DNA from: Heliopora coerulea
Lineage: Eukaryota > Cnidaria > Anthozoa > Scleralcyonacea > Helioporidae
Length of the DNA stretch: 64,000 nt
Reading direction: 5' to 3'
NCBI GenBank assembly: GCA_030142905.1
Contig: JASJOG010000246.1
Span: forward strand, 372,001 to 436,000
Both the position numbers and the translations under genes were made by a program. The notes beneath the pieces were generated by a model that was given only the letters and a program-made list of their open reading frames with translations, ran no database searches and had not been told where the DNA came from. Of the stretch, positions 21,415-33,414 are shown piece by piece; the first letter of the stretch is position 1; each line of letters opens with the position of its first letter.

Positions 21415-24246
21415 ATGGCGAGTTCAGCACAGACCAGACACGATTCCTTACCGATTCCCACCAGCTTACCAGAAGAACTTGGACCCAGAAAGAGAGTAAT
21501 GACCAGTAAAGGACAGGAATGCAACAGTGAACTCAAAGGAAAAATCGCCTCGAGCAAATAAAGGGAATTCTGTACAAAGCTAAGTGAATTTGAAGTATTT
21601 ATTTAATCTCGTTATGACCCGAAAGAAGTTAAAGGAAAATTACTAGCTCTGACATCAGAGGCAGACGAAATTATAAGGTCTTTCGATGATTGGATTGTCA
21701 AACTAGAAGATTCCTCAGATATCGAGATAATTTCTGAAAAGAAACAAGTTTTGGTAGATATCTGGCAATCAGTGTACTTAGCCGCTCAAACACGTTTACG
21801 ACAGCTATACAACGAAGACACGAAGAGCATTACGTCATGCGCGTCGCGAAGATCGGCGGCCAGCTCCTCCTCGAGCAAGATCATAGAAGTTAAAGCTAAA
21901 AAAGCTGCTCTGCAAGAAGAAATGAAATTCAGAGCAGCGATTGCAGAACAAGAAAGAAAATTAGAACAATTAAAACTTCAACAAGAATTTGAGGAATTAA
22001 ACGCGCAAGAAGCAGTTTACCAGCAAGCAGAAGACGAAGAAAATAAAACAGATGATATCCATAAACCCCTATTACCCTCAGACACACATTATGTCATGAA
22101 GAAATTTCTGAATGACAGTCAGCCGAAGGCATTTTCCACACCAGTTACAGCCCTCTCAGCGTCAACGGATGTGACCACAAGCAGTACCTTAAGGTCAACT
22201 TTCACCATAGCAAACGCAGCAGATAATAAGCCCGAGCTTAAAGCGCAGATACCCCAGATCCCAGAAACAGTAAAACTGTGAACACATGTCGAACAGATAG
22301 ACCCATCGAAGGTCCCGGACACCAGTCATAAGACAAGCACAGAGTACGCAGCGCCAGGCATGCATAGAGATACGACAGTAAGCTACAGCCAGGGAAGACA
22401 AGCGCCTCCGGTTTTCCCGACTCCCAGGTTAGACCCTTGGTCCAGACCTTTCTTTCCTCCCAACAGTGGCTACGCCAGCCAACCAGTGTACGTTACTCCA
22501 GCGCAGGATAACTCAGTACTACTAGAAGATACTCTTACCAGGGTAACGCAGCTTCAGCGCCTCCCGCAGGCAAAACCAGACTTTTTTCGAGGAGACGAAA
22601 AGGACAAAGCTAAGTACTTTCTCTGGGAGAATGCATTTGATGCATTGATTGACTCTGTACCTGTCACGTCACAGCAGAAATTACATCTCTTATACCAACA
22701 CCTAGACGGTAAAGCTATGTCAGTCGTAGAGCAGCTCCAATATATGGTAAAGGATCCAGAGTACGCTTACAATCAAGCACGTAAGATTCTGAAGGAACGC
22801 TTCGGCCACGGAGCAGTAATAGGGACAGAATTCGAAAGAAAGCTATTGAATTGGCCAAAAGTTGGTCCCACAGACGCCTCAGTACTAGAAGAATTTGCAG
22901 ATTTCCTCAAACAAGTGGAGATCGCAAGTGAACACATCGAGAACCTCAAGCTATTTAACTTCGCCTCACAGATACAGTTGCTCGCAGAGAAACTACCCGG
23001 ATGGTTTAAAGCCAAATGGTCGGACAAGGTGATGAAACTCCAAAAAGAGAAGGGTAAAGATGAGCCTCCATTGTTCAAACAGTTCGTCGAGGTGGTATGT
23101 TACGAGGCTGAGAGAATGAATATACCCCAGATTGCGCAAGCATCACAGTCCGTCTCTCAGAAGAACAACGCAGAGTTTGCCAAGTCCCTCAGCCGCCAAC
23201 CTCGACGATCATTCAGAAACCCATCAGCCACTACACTTATGACAGTATCAACCAAAGACAACACAACCAACAATGACGCTATTCTCGGATTAAAAGAACC
23301 AAGTGATCCACCGCGTGCATTCTGCTTCTACCATAACTCCAACACTCACTCCACAAGCGACTGCGAACAGTTCACTAAATTGAGCTTCGACGAAAGGAAC
23401 GCCTTTCTAGTGAAAAAGAAAGTCTGCTTCAACTGCGTAGAATCAGACAAGCACGTTGCTAAAGGCTGTAGCAGGAAACGATCAGAATGCAGAATCTGCC
23501 AACAGAAACACGCTACCATTCTCCACGATCCGTCCAAACACGAGAAACGTAAGGACACTGAAACCAGTTCTGAAGCTAACTCCCGGCAGTTCAAACAGGG
23601 AAATAGTCAGCCAAATACTAGTCACGGAGAGGAAGAAGCAACCAACAAAGTCAAGAATGCATGCACACAAATCTGCGGACAGACACAGTCAAGACGTTCG
23701 TGTGCTAGGATAGTCCTTCTACAAGTTTTCCATCAAGAAGACCCCTCCATCAGAATCACAACCTATGCAGTATTAGACGATCAATCAACTGTCTTTATTA
23801 CCGATTCGCTGTTGAACCAGCTTAAAAGAAAAGGCCCCGATGTCACACAAGAAATCAACATGATCGTAGAAGTTAACAGCATTCGCACGCAGAAGGTAAA
23901 CGGATTACGCATCCAAGACATAGAAGGTCGTCACCGACCCATAAAGATTACGTCTGCGTACTCACAAGACCAAATCCCGGCCAACCAGAGCGACATAGCT
24001 ACACCGGAAGTAGCTCAGCATTGGCCACATCTAGCAGCCATTGCTCGCCACATTCATCATCGCCCAGACATGGAGATTGGCTTGCTGATGGGAAGAAACG
24101 TGCCACATCCTTTCAGCCACTGCGTGTTATCTACGGAAAAGAAGAAGAGCCTTGGGAAGAAGAATACAAATTCGGATGGACTATCATCAGACCCGTTTGT
24201 CTTGAAAACAACATTAAAGAACAAAACAAGACAGTCAACCGAATAA
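21415..24246 (+). pseudogene. BEL gag and protease region
   Basis: Reading from an ATG at 21415, one frame runs to 24246 with stops at 21559, 21604 and 22279. It encodes a coiled-coil segment rich in Glu/Lys/Gln (about 21880-22030), then the Pao-type gag domain (FFRGDEKDKAKYFLWENAF through the ERFGHG region), a double zinc knuckle (CFNCVESDKH... CRICQQKHATILH) and an aspartic protease with the active-site string YAVLDDQST. Similarity leaves this frame near 24110, where the pol frame (-1) takes over. The switch is probably an indel, although a programmed shift cannot be excluded. The gag would form the particle and the protease would mature it, but the stops make this copy dead. Confidence 0.85.
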
Positions 24247-25290
24247 CAGTCATGAAAGAGAACCACTTCAACATAGACGATCCATCCTCAGAAGTTCCTC
24301 TACGCGGCAACCATCAGAGTAAAGACGTCACAAGCTCACAGCAAGTAAGGGAAATGATGCAGCTTGACTACAGTGAGCTTCACTACAACAGAAAAATCGT
24401 CCGCGGAACAGAACAAGTAGAGTCTCTTGAAGATAAACGCTTCAACTCCCTCCTTGAGGAATACATCCACAGAAACGAAAAGGGGAACTTAGAAATGCCT
24501 TTACCATTCAAATCAGACGATGTCAGTCTTCCCAACAATCGCCAACACTGCCTGCAGCGCCTACTTTACCTGAAGAGAAAGCTCCTGAAGAACCACAAGA
24601 CTCGCACTGACTACGTCGAGTTTATGCAGAAAATCATGGAGCGCGGTCACGCAAGTCCCGTGCCTAAAGAGGAGCTCGAAACCACCCAGGGCAAAGTCTG
24701 GTACTTGCCCCATTTTGAAGTATATCACCCGATAAAACCAGAACAGATAAGGGTGGTGTTCGATTGCAGTACCGTTATTCAGGGTGATTCCCTTAATAAG
24801 CATCTACTTCAGGGTCCCAATTGGATGAACGCGTTAGTTGGTGTCCTGTCAAGGTTCAGGAAAGAAGAAATTGCAGTAACATGTGATATCGAGCAGATGT
24901 TCTACAGTTTCGCTGTCAACACAGAACACAGAGACTTTTTGAGATTTCTCTGGTACCAGAATGGTGATCTCGAAGGTCCAGTTATCGAATACAGAATGAA
25001 CGTGCACCTCTTCGGAGCTGTTTCTTCTCCAGGGGTTGCTAATTTTGGACTCAAGAAGACAGTCGACCAAGGTCGTGACCAGTTTGGCAATGAAGCTTCA
25101 GACTTTCTGAAAAACGAATTCTATGTAGATGACGGTTTGAAATCCTTCCCTACTCCAGAAAAGGCAATCGACGTAATCCTTAACAGTCAAGCCATGTGCG
25201 CGTCGAACAAGCTCAGCCTACACAAGTTTGCAAGTAATAGTAAGGTAGTGCTGGAAGCTATCCCAGCTGAAGACCGTGCGAAAGATTTGA
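24021..25290 (+). pseudogene. BEL reverse transcriptase (N-terminal part of pol)
   Basis: The frame overlaps the protease end and continues as a BEL-type reverse transcriptase. It shows the fingers string VFDCSTVIQGDSLN, the first catalytic Asp in TCDIEQMFYSF, the FGAVSSPGVANF motif, and the YVDDGL catalytic box. It stays open until the TTAA transposon inserts at 25291, where foreign sequence adds about 40 codons before a stop at 25415. The missing remainder is found after 35162 in the same frame. Apart from the insertion this is the best-preserved part of the element. Confidence 0.9.
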
Positions 25291-25993
25291 GAGCTACTGA
25301 CTGTAACTATCAAGAACTCGCGGACAAAAGTGAATTTTCGGATTTTTTCATAATTTGCCCAGATAAACACTTTGGTGAACTGTTTGTGAAAATCCTGATA
25401 AGACTTCGCAAATAGTTTTTGTTCTTGCGAAATTCGACAAAATGTGTAATGCTGTGATCAGGTCAGAAATCCCCTTGTGTAACGCAGTGAAATTAAGCAA
25501 ATTTAACACGCTCGCGGCGGTAGATGGTTTTTCGTATCGTCATGAACTTTTAAACTTTATTAGTTTATCATTTTGTTTATCATTTAACTAAACAAAATGA
25601 CAAATAAATACAATTTTATATGGCCTTTAGAAGACGCCAAATTCAAAACTTTCAGCACGATAACAAATGCATATATATTAGGAAACTTCAAACGCAAAAA
25701 TAATTCCTTGGTACTTATAGTAAACTCGCCAGTTAGGACTCTGTTACTCAATATGTTTTGTTGGTTGAATTTGACATAATTACTTGACCTCGTCCCAAAT
25801 TCAACCAAAATCTCTTGCAATCACACCGGCTGAGTGCCAATGACCCTTCCGTTCACGTCAAACAATCTTCTTCCCAAAAAACATGTACAGGTATACCTTA
25901 AATTGTAGCAGTATTTTGCTCAGTCCGTCTGTTCAGTTTCGGCTATCCAGCTTCGATGGGAAAGTTATATATAAAACATTAAAACCTTGCCAT

Positions 25994-26907
25994 CTAGTCC
26001 TTGAATCCAGGAAAACAGCTGGACCCTTGCAACAGCTGGTCCAACAGAACTATATATGAGGCTTTCTTCCTAACAGGTGGGCAAGGAACATTCAATTTCA
26101 TCTCGGAGCAGATAAATTGCAGAAGACCAAGCTTCTGTTTAGCAAGTGTACCTGCCTTGTACACGGCGCACAAGTCATACTGGTTGCACACGACTGGATG
26201 AACCAATTGCAAAGTATTTAAGACAGACTTTCTTGCCCTTGCAAAGTTCTCTTCCTCATTAGCGGCCCTGATGTCATCCTCCTCAATAGTAATCCCTACT
26301 GCCTGTTTTCGAACAATGGCCGCAAACCTCGAAAAGAAGGAGGACGCTTGGAGAGGAGTAAGAAACTCTGGAAATGTGAACAGACGTTTTCCATCGGAAT
26401 CCTTAGCTCGCCGCATTTCCTTGGACACAACTTCAGGGTCCATTTTGTTCCCTGTTTCCTGCCCAATGTTGAATTGGCTATGAGGTAGGTCTTTTGCTTC
26501 TCGTTAAAACGGTAAGACTTCTTAGTCTGCTTGAGCGCCCAACCTTCTTTTAAGGGTGTCTTTCTTGCTGAGGTCGTTCCTGTTTCTGATAACGAAGGAA
26601 TGGTGCCTAAACCCTGAAGAAGTCGCTCAGCATAGGCCTCCTTTGTCTGGTCAAGCACTGTTGCCCTTTCCAAAGACTTCGAGCACTTACCAAACAGCAA
26701 GTGCTTCTCCATTGCAAAATATCACTGGAAAACCCTTGTACATCCATCTTGCGGGCAGCTGTAGATTGCCTTCGAATTCAAATCGTCGTTGGCTTCTTCT
26801 TTAGCCGGTTTTGTAGCTTTTAGGACAACAGGGAGTTGCCGAATTCGACTGCTAAGGTGCTTGAAATCGCCTGAGGAGAACGTCTCCGTTAACCAACAGA
26901 ATGTCAA
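25994..26907 (-). pseudogene. C-terminal part of the TTAA-element transposase: C2H2/C2HC finger and tail
   Basis: The minus frame at 26907-26722 ends YSCPQDGCTRVFQ. The next stretch (26712 down) continues with AMEKHLLFGKC, together making a zinc finger of C-x4-C-x12-H-x5-C form. It then runs YAERLLQGLGTIPSL and PLKEGWALKQ. Near 26480 the similarity jumps by one base into the frame ending at 25994 (IGQETGNKMDPEVV, then FLTPLQASSFFSRF). The same finger-plus-tail layout occurs, as I recall, in many unannotated proteins of cnidarian and fish assemblies. The frameshift means this copy is probably inactive. A role in DNA binding or oligomerisation is inferred only from the finger. Confidence 0.7.
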
Positions 26908-27345
26908 ATCTGAAAAATAGGCAAGGTCTTATAAATTATCCTTTAATGAGAAAGAAAATAAGGTAAATTATACATGGGCAATGTTGATGTACTTATAACT
27001 TTATAACGCTTTTCCGTAATATTTTTAAATCAAATATTTTTTAATCCACATTGCACAGATACAGTTTTTGTTATCATGACAAACTTGCGGGAAGGTAAAT
27101 AGTGAGCTGAAAAAGACATTCGTATCTAGCTTGGAAGTCTTGCACCATTAGAATTCCACTTTAATTGCCTTAATAAGCGAGACTCTTCCATAGAAAAAAA
27201 AATCTCAGAACGAAAATAAGCTTAAAAATAGCTACAATCAAGTGTTTGATTCCCTGAAGTGCTCGCTTTCGAAAAGTTCAAGTTGCTTTTAGGAAAAAAA
27301 ATAGAACTTTAATTCTCTAAAGAAAACAAAACTACCTCTTTTTCC

Positions 27346-28345
27346 TTATGTCTCTGTTATTTGCCTTCCTTCTCCAATGCAATACGCCCGTCTGGCGACA
27401 ACACTCTCCGCACCAATTTGAAAGTTATTCAGCTTGTTGATTCCGGGAATCTTGATCTGCTCAATAGCTGCTGGTGCTTCACTGATATCCTCAATTACTG
27501 CAACCCTTACGCCCTCGACACCTCCATGCGAAAGGATTGCAGTCTTCATCTGCTCAGCTGTTGTGACGTCGTACCCTTCATTTATATATAATCGTACGTG
27601 GGATTTACAAGTTGTTGACATCCTATCGTCGAGACCCTTGCCTCCCTGAGGATCAGAAAAGTCAACAGCAACCACAGAAACACCACTTGAAGATTCTATG
27701 GCAGGTATGGAGAGAGTGGTCATGACACAGTGATAGCACCCAGCATTGTCTTGCCGAAAGTAGGCTTTCTCTATCTCTGGGTGTTCAGTTTTCAGCGTCC
27801 GTAGCACGTGCTCCATGAGAAGAACGACAGTGGAGCTTCCCTGTTTGCTGGACTGTAAAATGTGGATAAACGAATGAGTTTGAAGCTGATCATTTGAACG
27901 GCGAACCACCACACTCATGTGCCATGATATACAACGTTTCCCAAACAAATCACTCTGGGACTCCCTGTATCGTTGAGGTAGAAACTTCATCGCCCAGTCG
28001 TTAGTTATAAGGCACGTCTTTTCATCTAGCCGGTCTAGTACGTCGACTCTAGCATGGTCTTGTCTGACGGTCCGTATCTGGTGGCTTTTCCATAAGTTAA
28101 TGGCCAAATTCGCGTGCTGTAGCAGATAAAAGGTCTCATCCTGGTCCTCGTTTGAGCCATAGTGTACCTCACTAGTAACTCTTTGGATGGCTTCTAACAA
28201 CCCTTCCAAGGTCTCACACTGGTTGCAGTGCTCGGTATGGTCATGGCCACATTTCTGACGCATGAAATTATCGCTTGGGTCACTCAAAGCAAACACAGTG
28301 CAATGGTCGGGAACACATGACTCGTCACTAACGTGAACCTCGAAC
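27346..28345 (-). CDS. Core exon of the TTAA-element transposase (probable RNase H-fold nuclease)
   Basis: The exon is open for about 330 codons on the minus strand. It starts VFALSDPSDN, has a His/Cys cluster (CGHDHTEHCNQC) that could bind zinc, and then a series of acidic positions in conserved-looking strings: LITNDWAMKFLP, YFRQDNAGCYH and DFSDPQGGKGLDDR. The spacing resembles DDE/D transposases, with candidate catalytic Asp in NDWAM, QDNAG and FSDPQ, but I cannot assign a superfamily. It ends before a splice site near 27346 and is the most intact exon of the gene. Its position inside a TIR-bounded element with a TTAA duplication is the main reason to call it a transposase. Confidence 0.7.
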
Positions 28346-28890
28346 GTACGAATTTCTTTAACAAACCAAATATTTCAAAAACAGGCTATAGTGAAGAATT
28401 CTGAATAATACAAATTATATTTCATCTGTAATCTTGATATTACGAATTATGACCAGAAAGATATTACATCTAAATGTCCCCTCATGCATCAGAAGGGATT
28501 GTGAAAGTCCTGCTGTACTCACATCACGTTATTACTTATTATTTTTACTACAGTAAATTAAGAAAAAAATATTGTAAATAAATTACAAAATAGGGTGCAC
28601 GCCATTTTATGCCTGAGAGAATGTAGCAACAAATGTGACTTGTAAATTAAAAAAACAAATAGAAACGCGTTGACAAAGCATGTGACTTACTTCACCCTAG
28701 GTGTTAGAAACTGGTAAAAACAAGCTTTTCTTAGTTTCTGTTTCACGATAAGCGTAAATGAAAGGCGTCATTTCATGTAACTATTAAATTTAATTACCTT
28801 GTAATCTCCCTTCAGATACAATTTTCCTGCTTTGAGACCCTCGATTACCTTTCTTTCCCATTCTCGCCCAGGACCAAGGAGCGCCAATTT

Positions 28891-29205
28891 TTATACGCGA
28901 GCAATGAGGTCATCAAATGCTTTCGCACCTTCGGCGGCAAAGTAATCCAACCCTTGCAACGATTTTCGTACCGACGCACTGCAGGCCGAAAGGATTCGAA
29001 ACATCGTTCTTTCGCTAAAAGCGGGGAAGTTTGTCTCCAGACAGTAATTTGTGTACTGCTCAATGATTCTTTCGGAAATGATGGAACGAATTACATTCGG
29101 CACTGTAACTGTCCCCCCCGAAGACAAATGAAGAACTTTTTTTTCCGAAGGGAAGATCCTGTACAATATGGGGGCTCGTTATAAAGTCAAGAAAGTGGTC
29201 TAATT
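28891..29205 (-). CDS. Upstream exon of the TTAA-element gene
   Basis: The frame contains NVIRSIISERIIEQY, FPAFSERTMFRIL and SVRKSLQGLDYFAAEGAKAF. This string precedes the core exon in related uncharacterised proteins I recall, so it is a real exon of the same gene. Function unknown; a helical DNA-binding or dimerisation segment is possible. Confidence 0.6.
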
Positions 29206-29470
29206 AGACTGGCACGGGAGCTCCTGGACCAATCTGAAGACGATGTAAATGCGCCACGGTATACCGATAGTTGGTTAGACCAGGAATAAACTCACAGACA
29301 GCATTATAGCTTGCAACTCCTGCCATCACTGAAAGAACTTGTCAGCGGGTGTCCCAACTGGTTGCACATTTGTACATCTCCACGAGAGTTTCTAGATACG
29401 CTTTCTCAGAGGGCAACGAGGGAGACTCTATTCCCAGTTTGTCATTGACGACCTTGGAAGATTGAAGAGC

Positions 29471-31899
29471 TTACCTTAAATGAACAGAGTTCTCAGGCGA
29501 GATGACCTTTAGGGTTGCTGCTACTGCGTCGGCAGTGTAGTTTACATAGCGCCGACGAGTCCGTTCACTGGCCCTGTCCCACTCAAGCCAACTCTTGTGA
29601 CCCACGATGTCCAACTTGCAGGCAGCCAGAAAGGTGTTCAGCTTAGTTTTCAGTTCCTCTGCCTCGTCGGGAGTACAGACTGAAGACGCAGTACTTGTGG
29701 TTTCTGAACTAGGGAGATAACTAGCATCAGGAGCAATGGTGAGCCCTTGAAGCTTTTCAAACATGTCTTCTATGTCGGTGCTACTACTGTTGCTTTCCTG
29801 TGGAATAGTAATAATACACAACAAGTGAGACAATCTATGAACAACAATATGTGGCCGCAAGTGGACACGTTTCCGCTGTGCCAAAAATTCTATGAAAGCT
29901 CTCAATTCTTGAGTTCCTTGATACTTTTAATAATTAGTTATTCTACTGAAGCTTTCGGCGTTTTTAACTAAAGTCCATTTCTTCAAACGTTATCCTTATC
30001 CCAGGAGCAGTCATACCGCTGATTGTGTTATAAGCTAACAGTACACTTACGGTTGATCCGAGCTCCCCTAACTTTAGCGTGCTTCACAAGCATTTATAAA
30101 AATCGCAAGAAAGTTCAATATTTCACCTAAACTTAAACATGATCATTTAAATTTTTCGCGCTCGTCGCCTCAGATAAATCCGTCTTTTACTTTTTCGTTC
30201 CCCTCATTCAGCCCATCTTGTCCCACGTCATGATCCTCTCCTGGCTATTCAAACCAATGTGCCTACTCAACAGAAGCAAGCAACAAAATGTGCCCACGCA
30301 ACAAAAGGTTACAAAACCAAATACCTTTTCTAGAGCCTGACTATGATCTGGTACTACGGGCTCAAGGATGGTAGACAATGAGGTACTCGGTTTTGCTTGA
30401 TCAAATATTTGAATCGGTTCCGAAGCTGAGGGCCGCTGTTTTTCATCCATTTCAGTTTGAAGGACTCCAAGATGTGGTCTGCACTGTGTACAGATTGCTG
30501 AAAGTTAAAAGTACAATTTCACTAATCATCCCGTTTAGGGAATAGACTATTTTATGACTAACAATACCCAAGATGTATCTGTACATGTATGTATGTACAG
30601 TATGTGAGTATGTATGTATTTATGTGTGTATGAATGTATGTATGTATAAATTTTTAAACATACACACACACACATACCTGTGTGTCTACGTGCGTGCATA
30701 CAATTCTAACGAGTGTTCTTTGTTTCAGTCGCAAACTGCATGTTTGGGACGAGTGTCCCTCTTCCCTCCTTCGCCTCGCCCTTTCCATGACGAAAAGCCA
30801 AGACAAGCAGCTCGTTAATGTCACGTTAAAACTTTGTGACACTCTGTACAGCTTGGACATGCTACAACGTTAATATGCTTATTTTAAGTTTCCCGACAAA
30901 AATTTTGTACCAAAAAAATGAAATAATAAAAAAGGCCCAAAAAACGAAACCGGGAGAAATTGCATTTTTCATTGCTGCTACACCTTACAGGATAACAACC
31001 AACTTATTTTGAACTCATCTCCAAAGACACCCAAACTCTTCCCGTTTGTTGTTTTCCGTTAGTCAGTCAAAAGCGGAAACATTATTATACTTACGCGAAC
31101 CAATGGGGATAAGTGTTCCAGAACACCGAAAAATTGTTGCCGATTCTACACCATCGATTCCACGGTCGCCTTTTGCCGAAGATTTTTTGTGAGCTGCAAT
31201 TTCTTCGGGCACAGAACATCGAGTCCTGTTGTTTCGCCAGCCAATACCATAAGCAGCTCAATGATGCGGACAAATAGACAGGACGTTGTGTTTCTTTTCC
31301 ACTGTGAATATGCCTGATTATCCCAAACAGTATAAAATAAATAATTTCAAATAAACGGTATATAAGTGACAGAAACCTATTATTAATAATTATTTTTTTC
31401 TTACCTGCGCGTGCAAGGATTAATTTCATCTCGCTGTCAGTTTTCTTATCTCCATACACCTTCTTAGAGTTGAGATGTTGTGATACTTCTTTTTGGCATT
31501 CACTTTGAGGAACACAGGTTGCAGTGGATAAATAGCGCACACTCTGGCCGCAAGAGTCCTCGTCATTAACCAAGGAAGAAAAGGAGCACGATGCCATCAT
31601 ACAGTGGTCAGCAAATCAATGAAGTGCTCTTTTTTTTAATAAGCAACAATCGACTTCAACTAGCAAATATTACGGTCATAAGGTGTGCATTGGCAGTGAC
31701 AATTCCGAAACTAATTATTATCACAGGCAAGCAGCATCTGACAACTACTGCTAATATCTATTTTTATCCCCTCGCCCAACGGGCGAAGCGCGTGCGAAGG
31801 GCGAAGGCCCGAGCGGGCGAGGGTACGAATCTTGACGTGCGTGGAGTCCTGTTACACGCGTGGTGACTAGAGTGAAAAATTTTCGCTTTGTGTATGTAT

Positions 31900-31945
<46 letters not shown>

Positions 31946-33414
31946 ATGGATTCCGGTCACTCAAAAATGCCCTGTGCAAGGTGGGGGACTGGTATGTTGT
32001 TGAACAAACCGTACTTAAGTACCATATTGAAGCAAATCGATTTGGTCTCGTCCTTTTTTCCCTTGTATGGATCTCTCGCAAGTTGTTTACATTATTTGAA
32101 CACTGAAGCCAGTAAATGATTTAAGACCGGCAAAGGAAATGGCTTTCTTGGTGCCTGCGGTTGGTTTCGCCACCTCAGTAACTGGACAATTTATGACTTG
32201 ACAGAGCAGTTCTCAAAGTTAGCTCCTTGGAATATACATTTGCCAACTGTTCACTTTTTTCAACAATGCTTTGTCTTGGTTCTTTCTGATTTATATGAAC
32301 AAAAGACGTAAGGGAACTCGCTTGCTTGTCAGGACATTTGCCAACCGATCAAGTGTATTAAAACGACATTCTTCGCTGAAGTTGAATAGATGTCGATTAG
32401 TATAAATCTTGGGACTTTTCACGTTGTGGTAACCACTTACCTGAGCTGCACAATCACAGGTAAGTCTGAATCGAGTAGCTTTGAAGTACAAGTTTTGCGA
32501 ACGGAATTGTTTTGAGCAGCTTTCAAAAGTAGCTTCCCGACTTCATTCTTCCGTAAGGGAGACTTCTTGTATGAAATATTACCGCCTGGACTTTGCTGGT
32601 GTTTATTGGTGAAGTAGAATGAAGATTCTGGTTCATTCATCTCTGCACGACGATTATTTTTGAACATTCTGCAGTATTTAAGCGGACAGCGTTCATGGTC
32701 AATTGTTTGAGATGTGCGATAGAACACTCATCATCCAGAAGAGTTGTCAAGGCCATGACAGTCTTTGGATGCTTTCTTCGCTTTCCACACAAAGATTTCA
32801 TTGCCTCAATCAGAATTTGTTTTGCCATGAAATGTCACCCCATTGAAGACATTAAGATGTGTTTTTGGCTCGAAATAAAAATGCAAGGTAAACAGCCACC
32901 AGGTACTCGCTGCAAAGCTACTTGTTTTTGGTCACCAAATTATCCTTCGGCAAAACAGTTGTCCGCTTCAGTCTTTCTCACTTCAAGAGTGATTTGTGCA
33001 TGATGACCTTTACCGTATTCGATCGGTAATGCTTTCATCAGGATTTTAAAACTTCTCAAAAAAATTTAAAGCCGTCTGTGTGTAAATTTACTGTTGAACC
33101 CTTTGTGTTGAGGTGCCACTGAATGCTTAGTTAAAAATACGTAAGAGTTGCAGGTTTGTACGCCATTTTTCTTTTTAATTGATGTTTTGCCTTGGAAAAA
33201 GTACGTCTTTTACTTCCCTCTTCTCGTTCTTCTTTCGACAAAACTTGCACAAGGTTTGCTTGTCGTATTTTGTTTTATGTTTTGTATTTTCTGATATTTG
33301 GTCAGCGATAAAACTGCAGAACTCGTTCATGTTTTCTTTGTTTACTTCGTCGATTTCGTAATTCGTTTGATCTTCGTCACCAAAGTCTTGTACTTCCAGA
33401 TGAATACTTAGCAT
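29471..33414 (-). CDS. N-terminal exons of the TTAA-element gene (incomplete model)
   Basis: Several minus-strand pieces with plausible splice borders belong to the 5' part. 33414-33175 starts with Met and contains CKFCRKK, a possible zinc ligand pair. 32828-32450 ends CAGCTCAG before GTAAGT. 31600-31407 ends at a GTAAGA donor. A stretch near 31320-31100 ends at GTAAGT at about 31093. 30450-30320 has a Ser/Pro-rich start. 29905-29471 contains an acidic region and an EWDRASERTRRRYV-like segment. I could not join them all in phase. They are listed as one block because they share strand and element. Confidence 0.4.
30570..30670. repeat. (GTAT)n and (CA)n microsatellites inside the TTAA element
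   Basis: Runs of GTATGTATGTAT followed by ACACACACAC. The tyrosine/valine-rich open frame across it is an artefact. Confidence 0.85.
31765..31943. repeat. GC-rich hairpin island and (AT)n tract
   Basis: A 53-bp GC-rich palindrome-like stretch (about 31770-31822; CCTCGCCC paired with GGGCGAGG around CGAAGCGCGTGCGAAGG) stands out from AT-rich surroundings. It is followed 80 bp later by an (AT)n tract (31903-31943). It is possibly one end of a small inserted element; no partner end was found. Confidence 0.5.

Noticed and set aside
24090..24130. Programmed -1 frameshift between BEL protease and reverse transcriptase
   Set aside because: No slippery heptamer with a clear downstream stem was seen, and the copy has other frame damage, so a simple indel is more likely.
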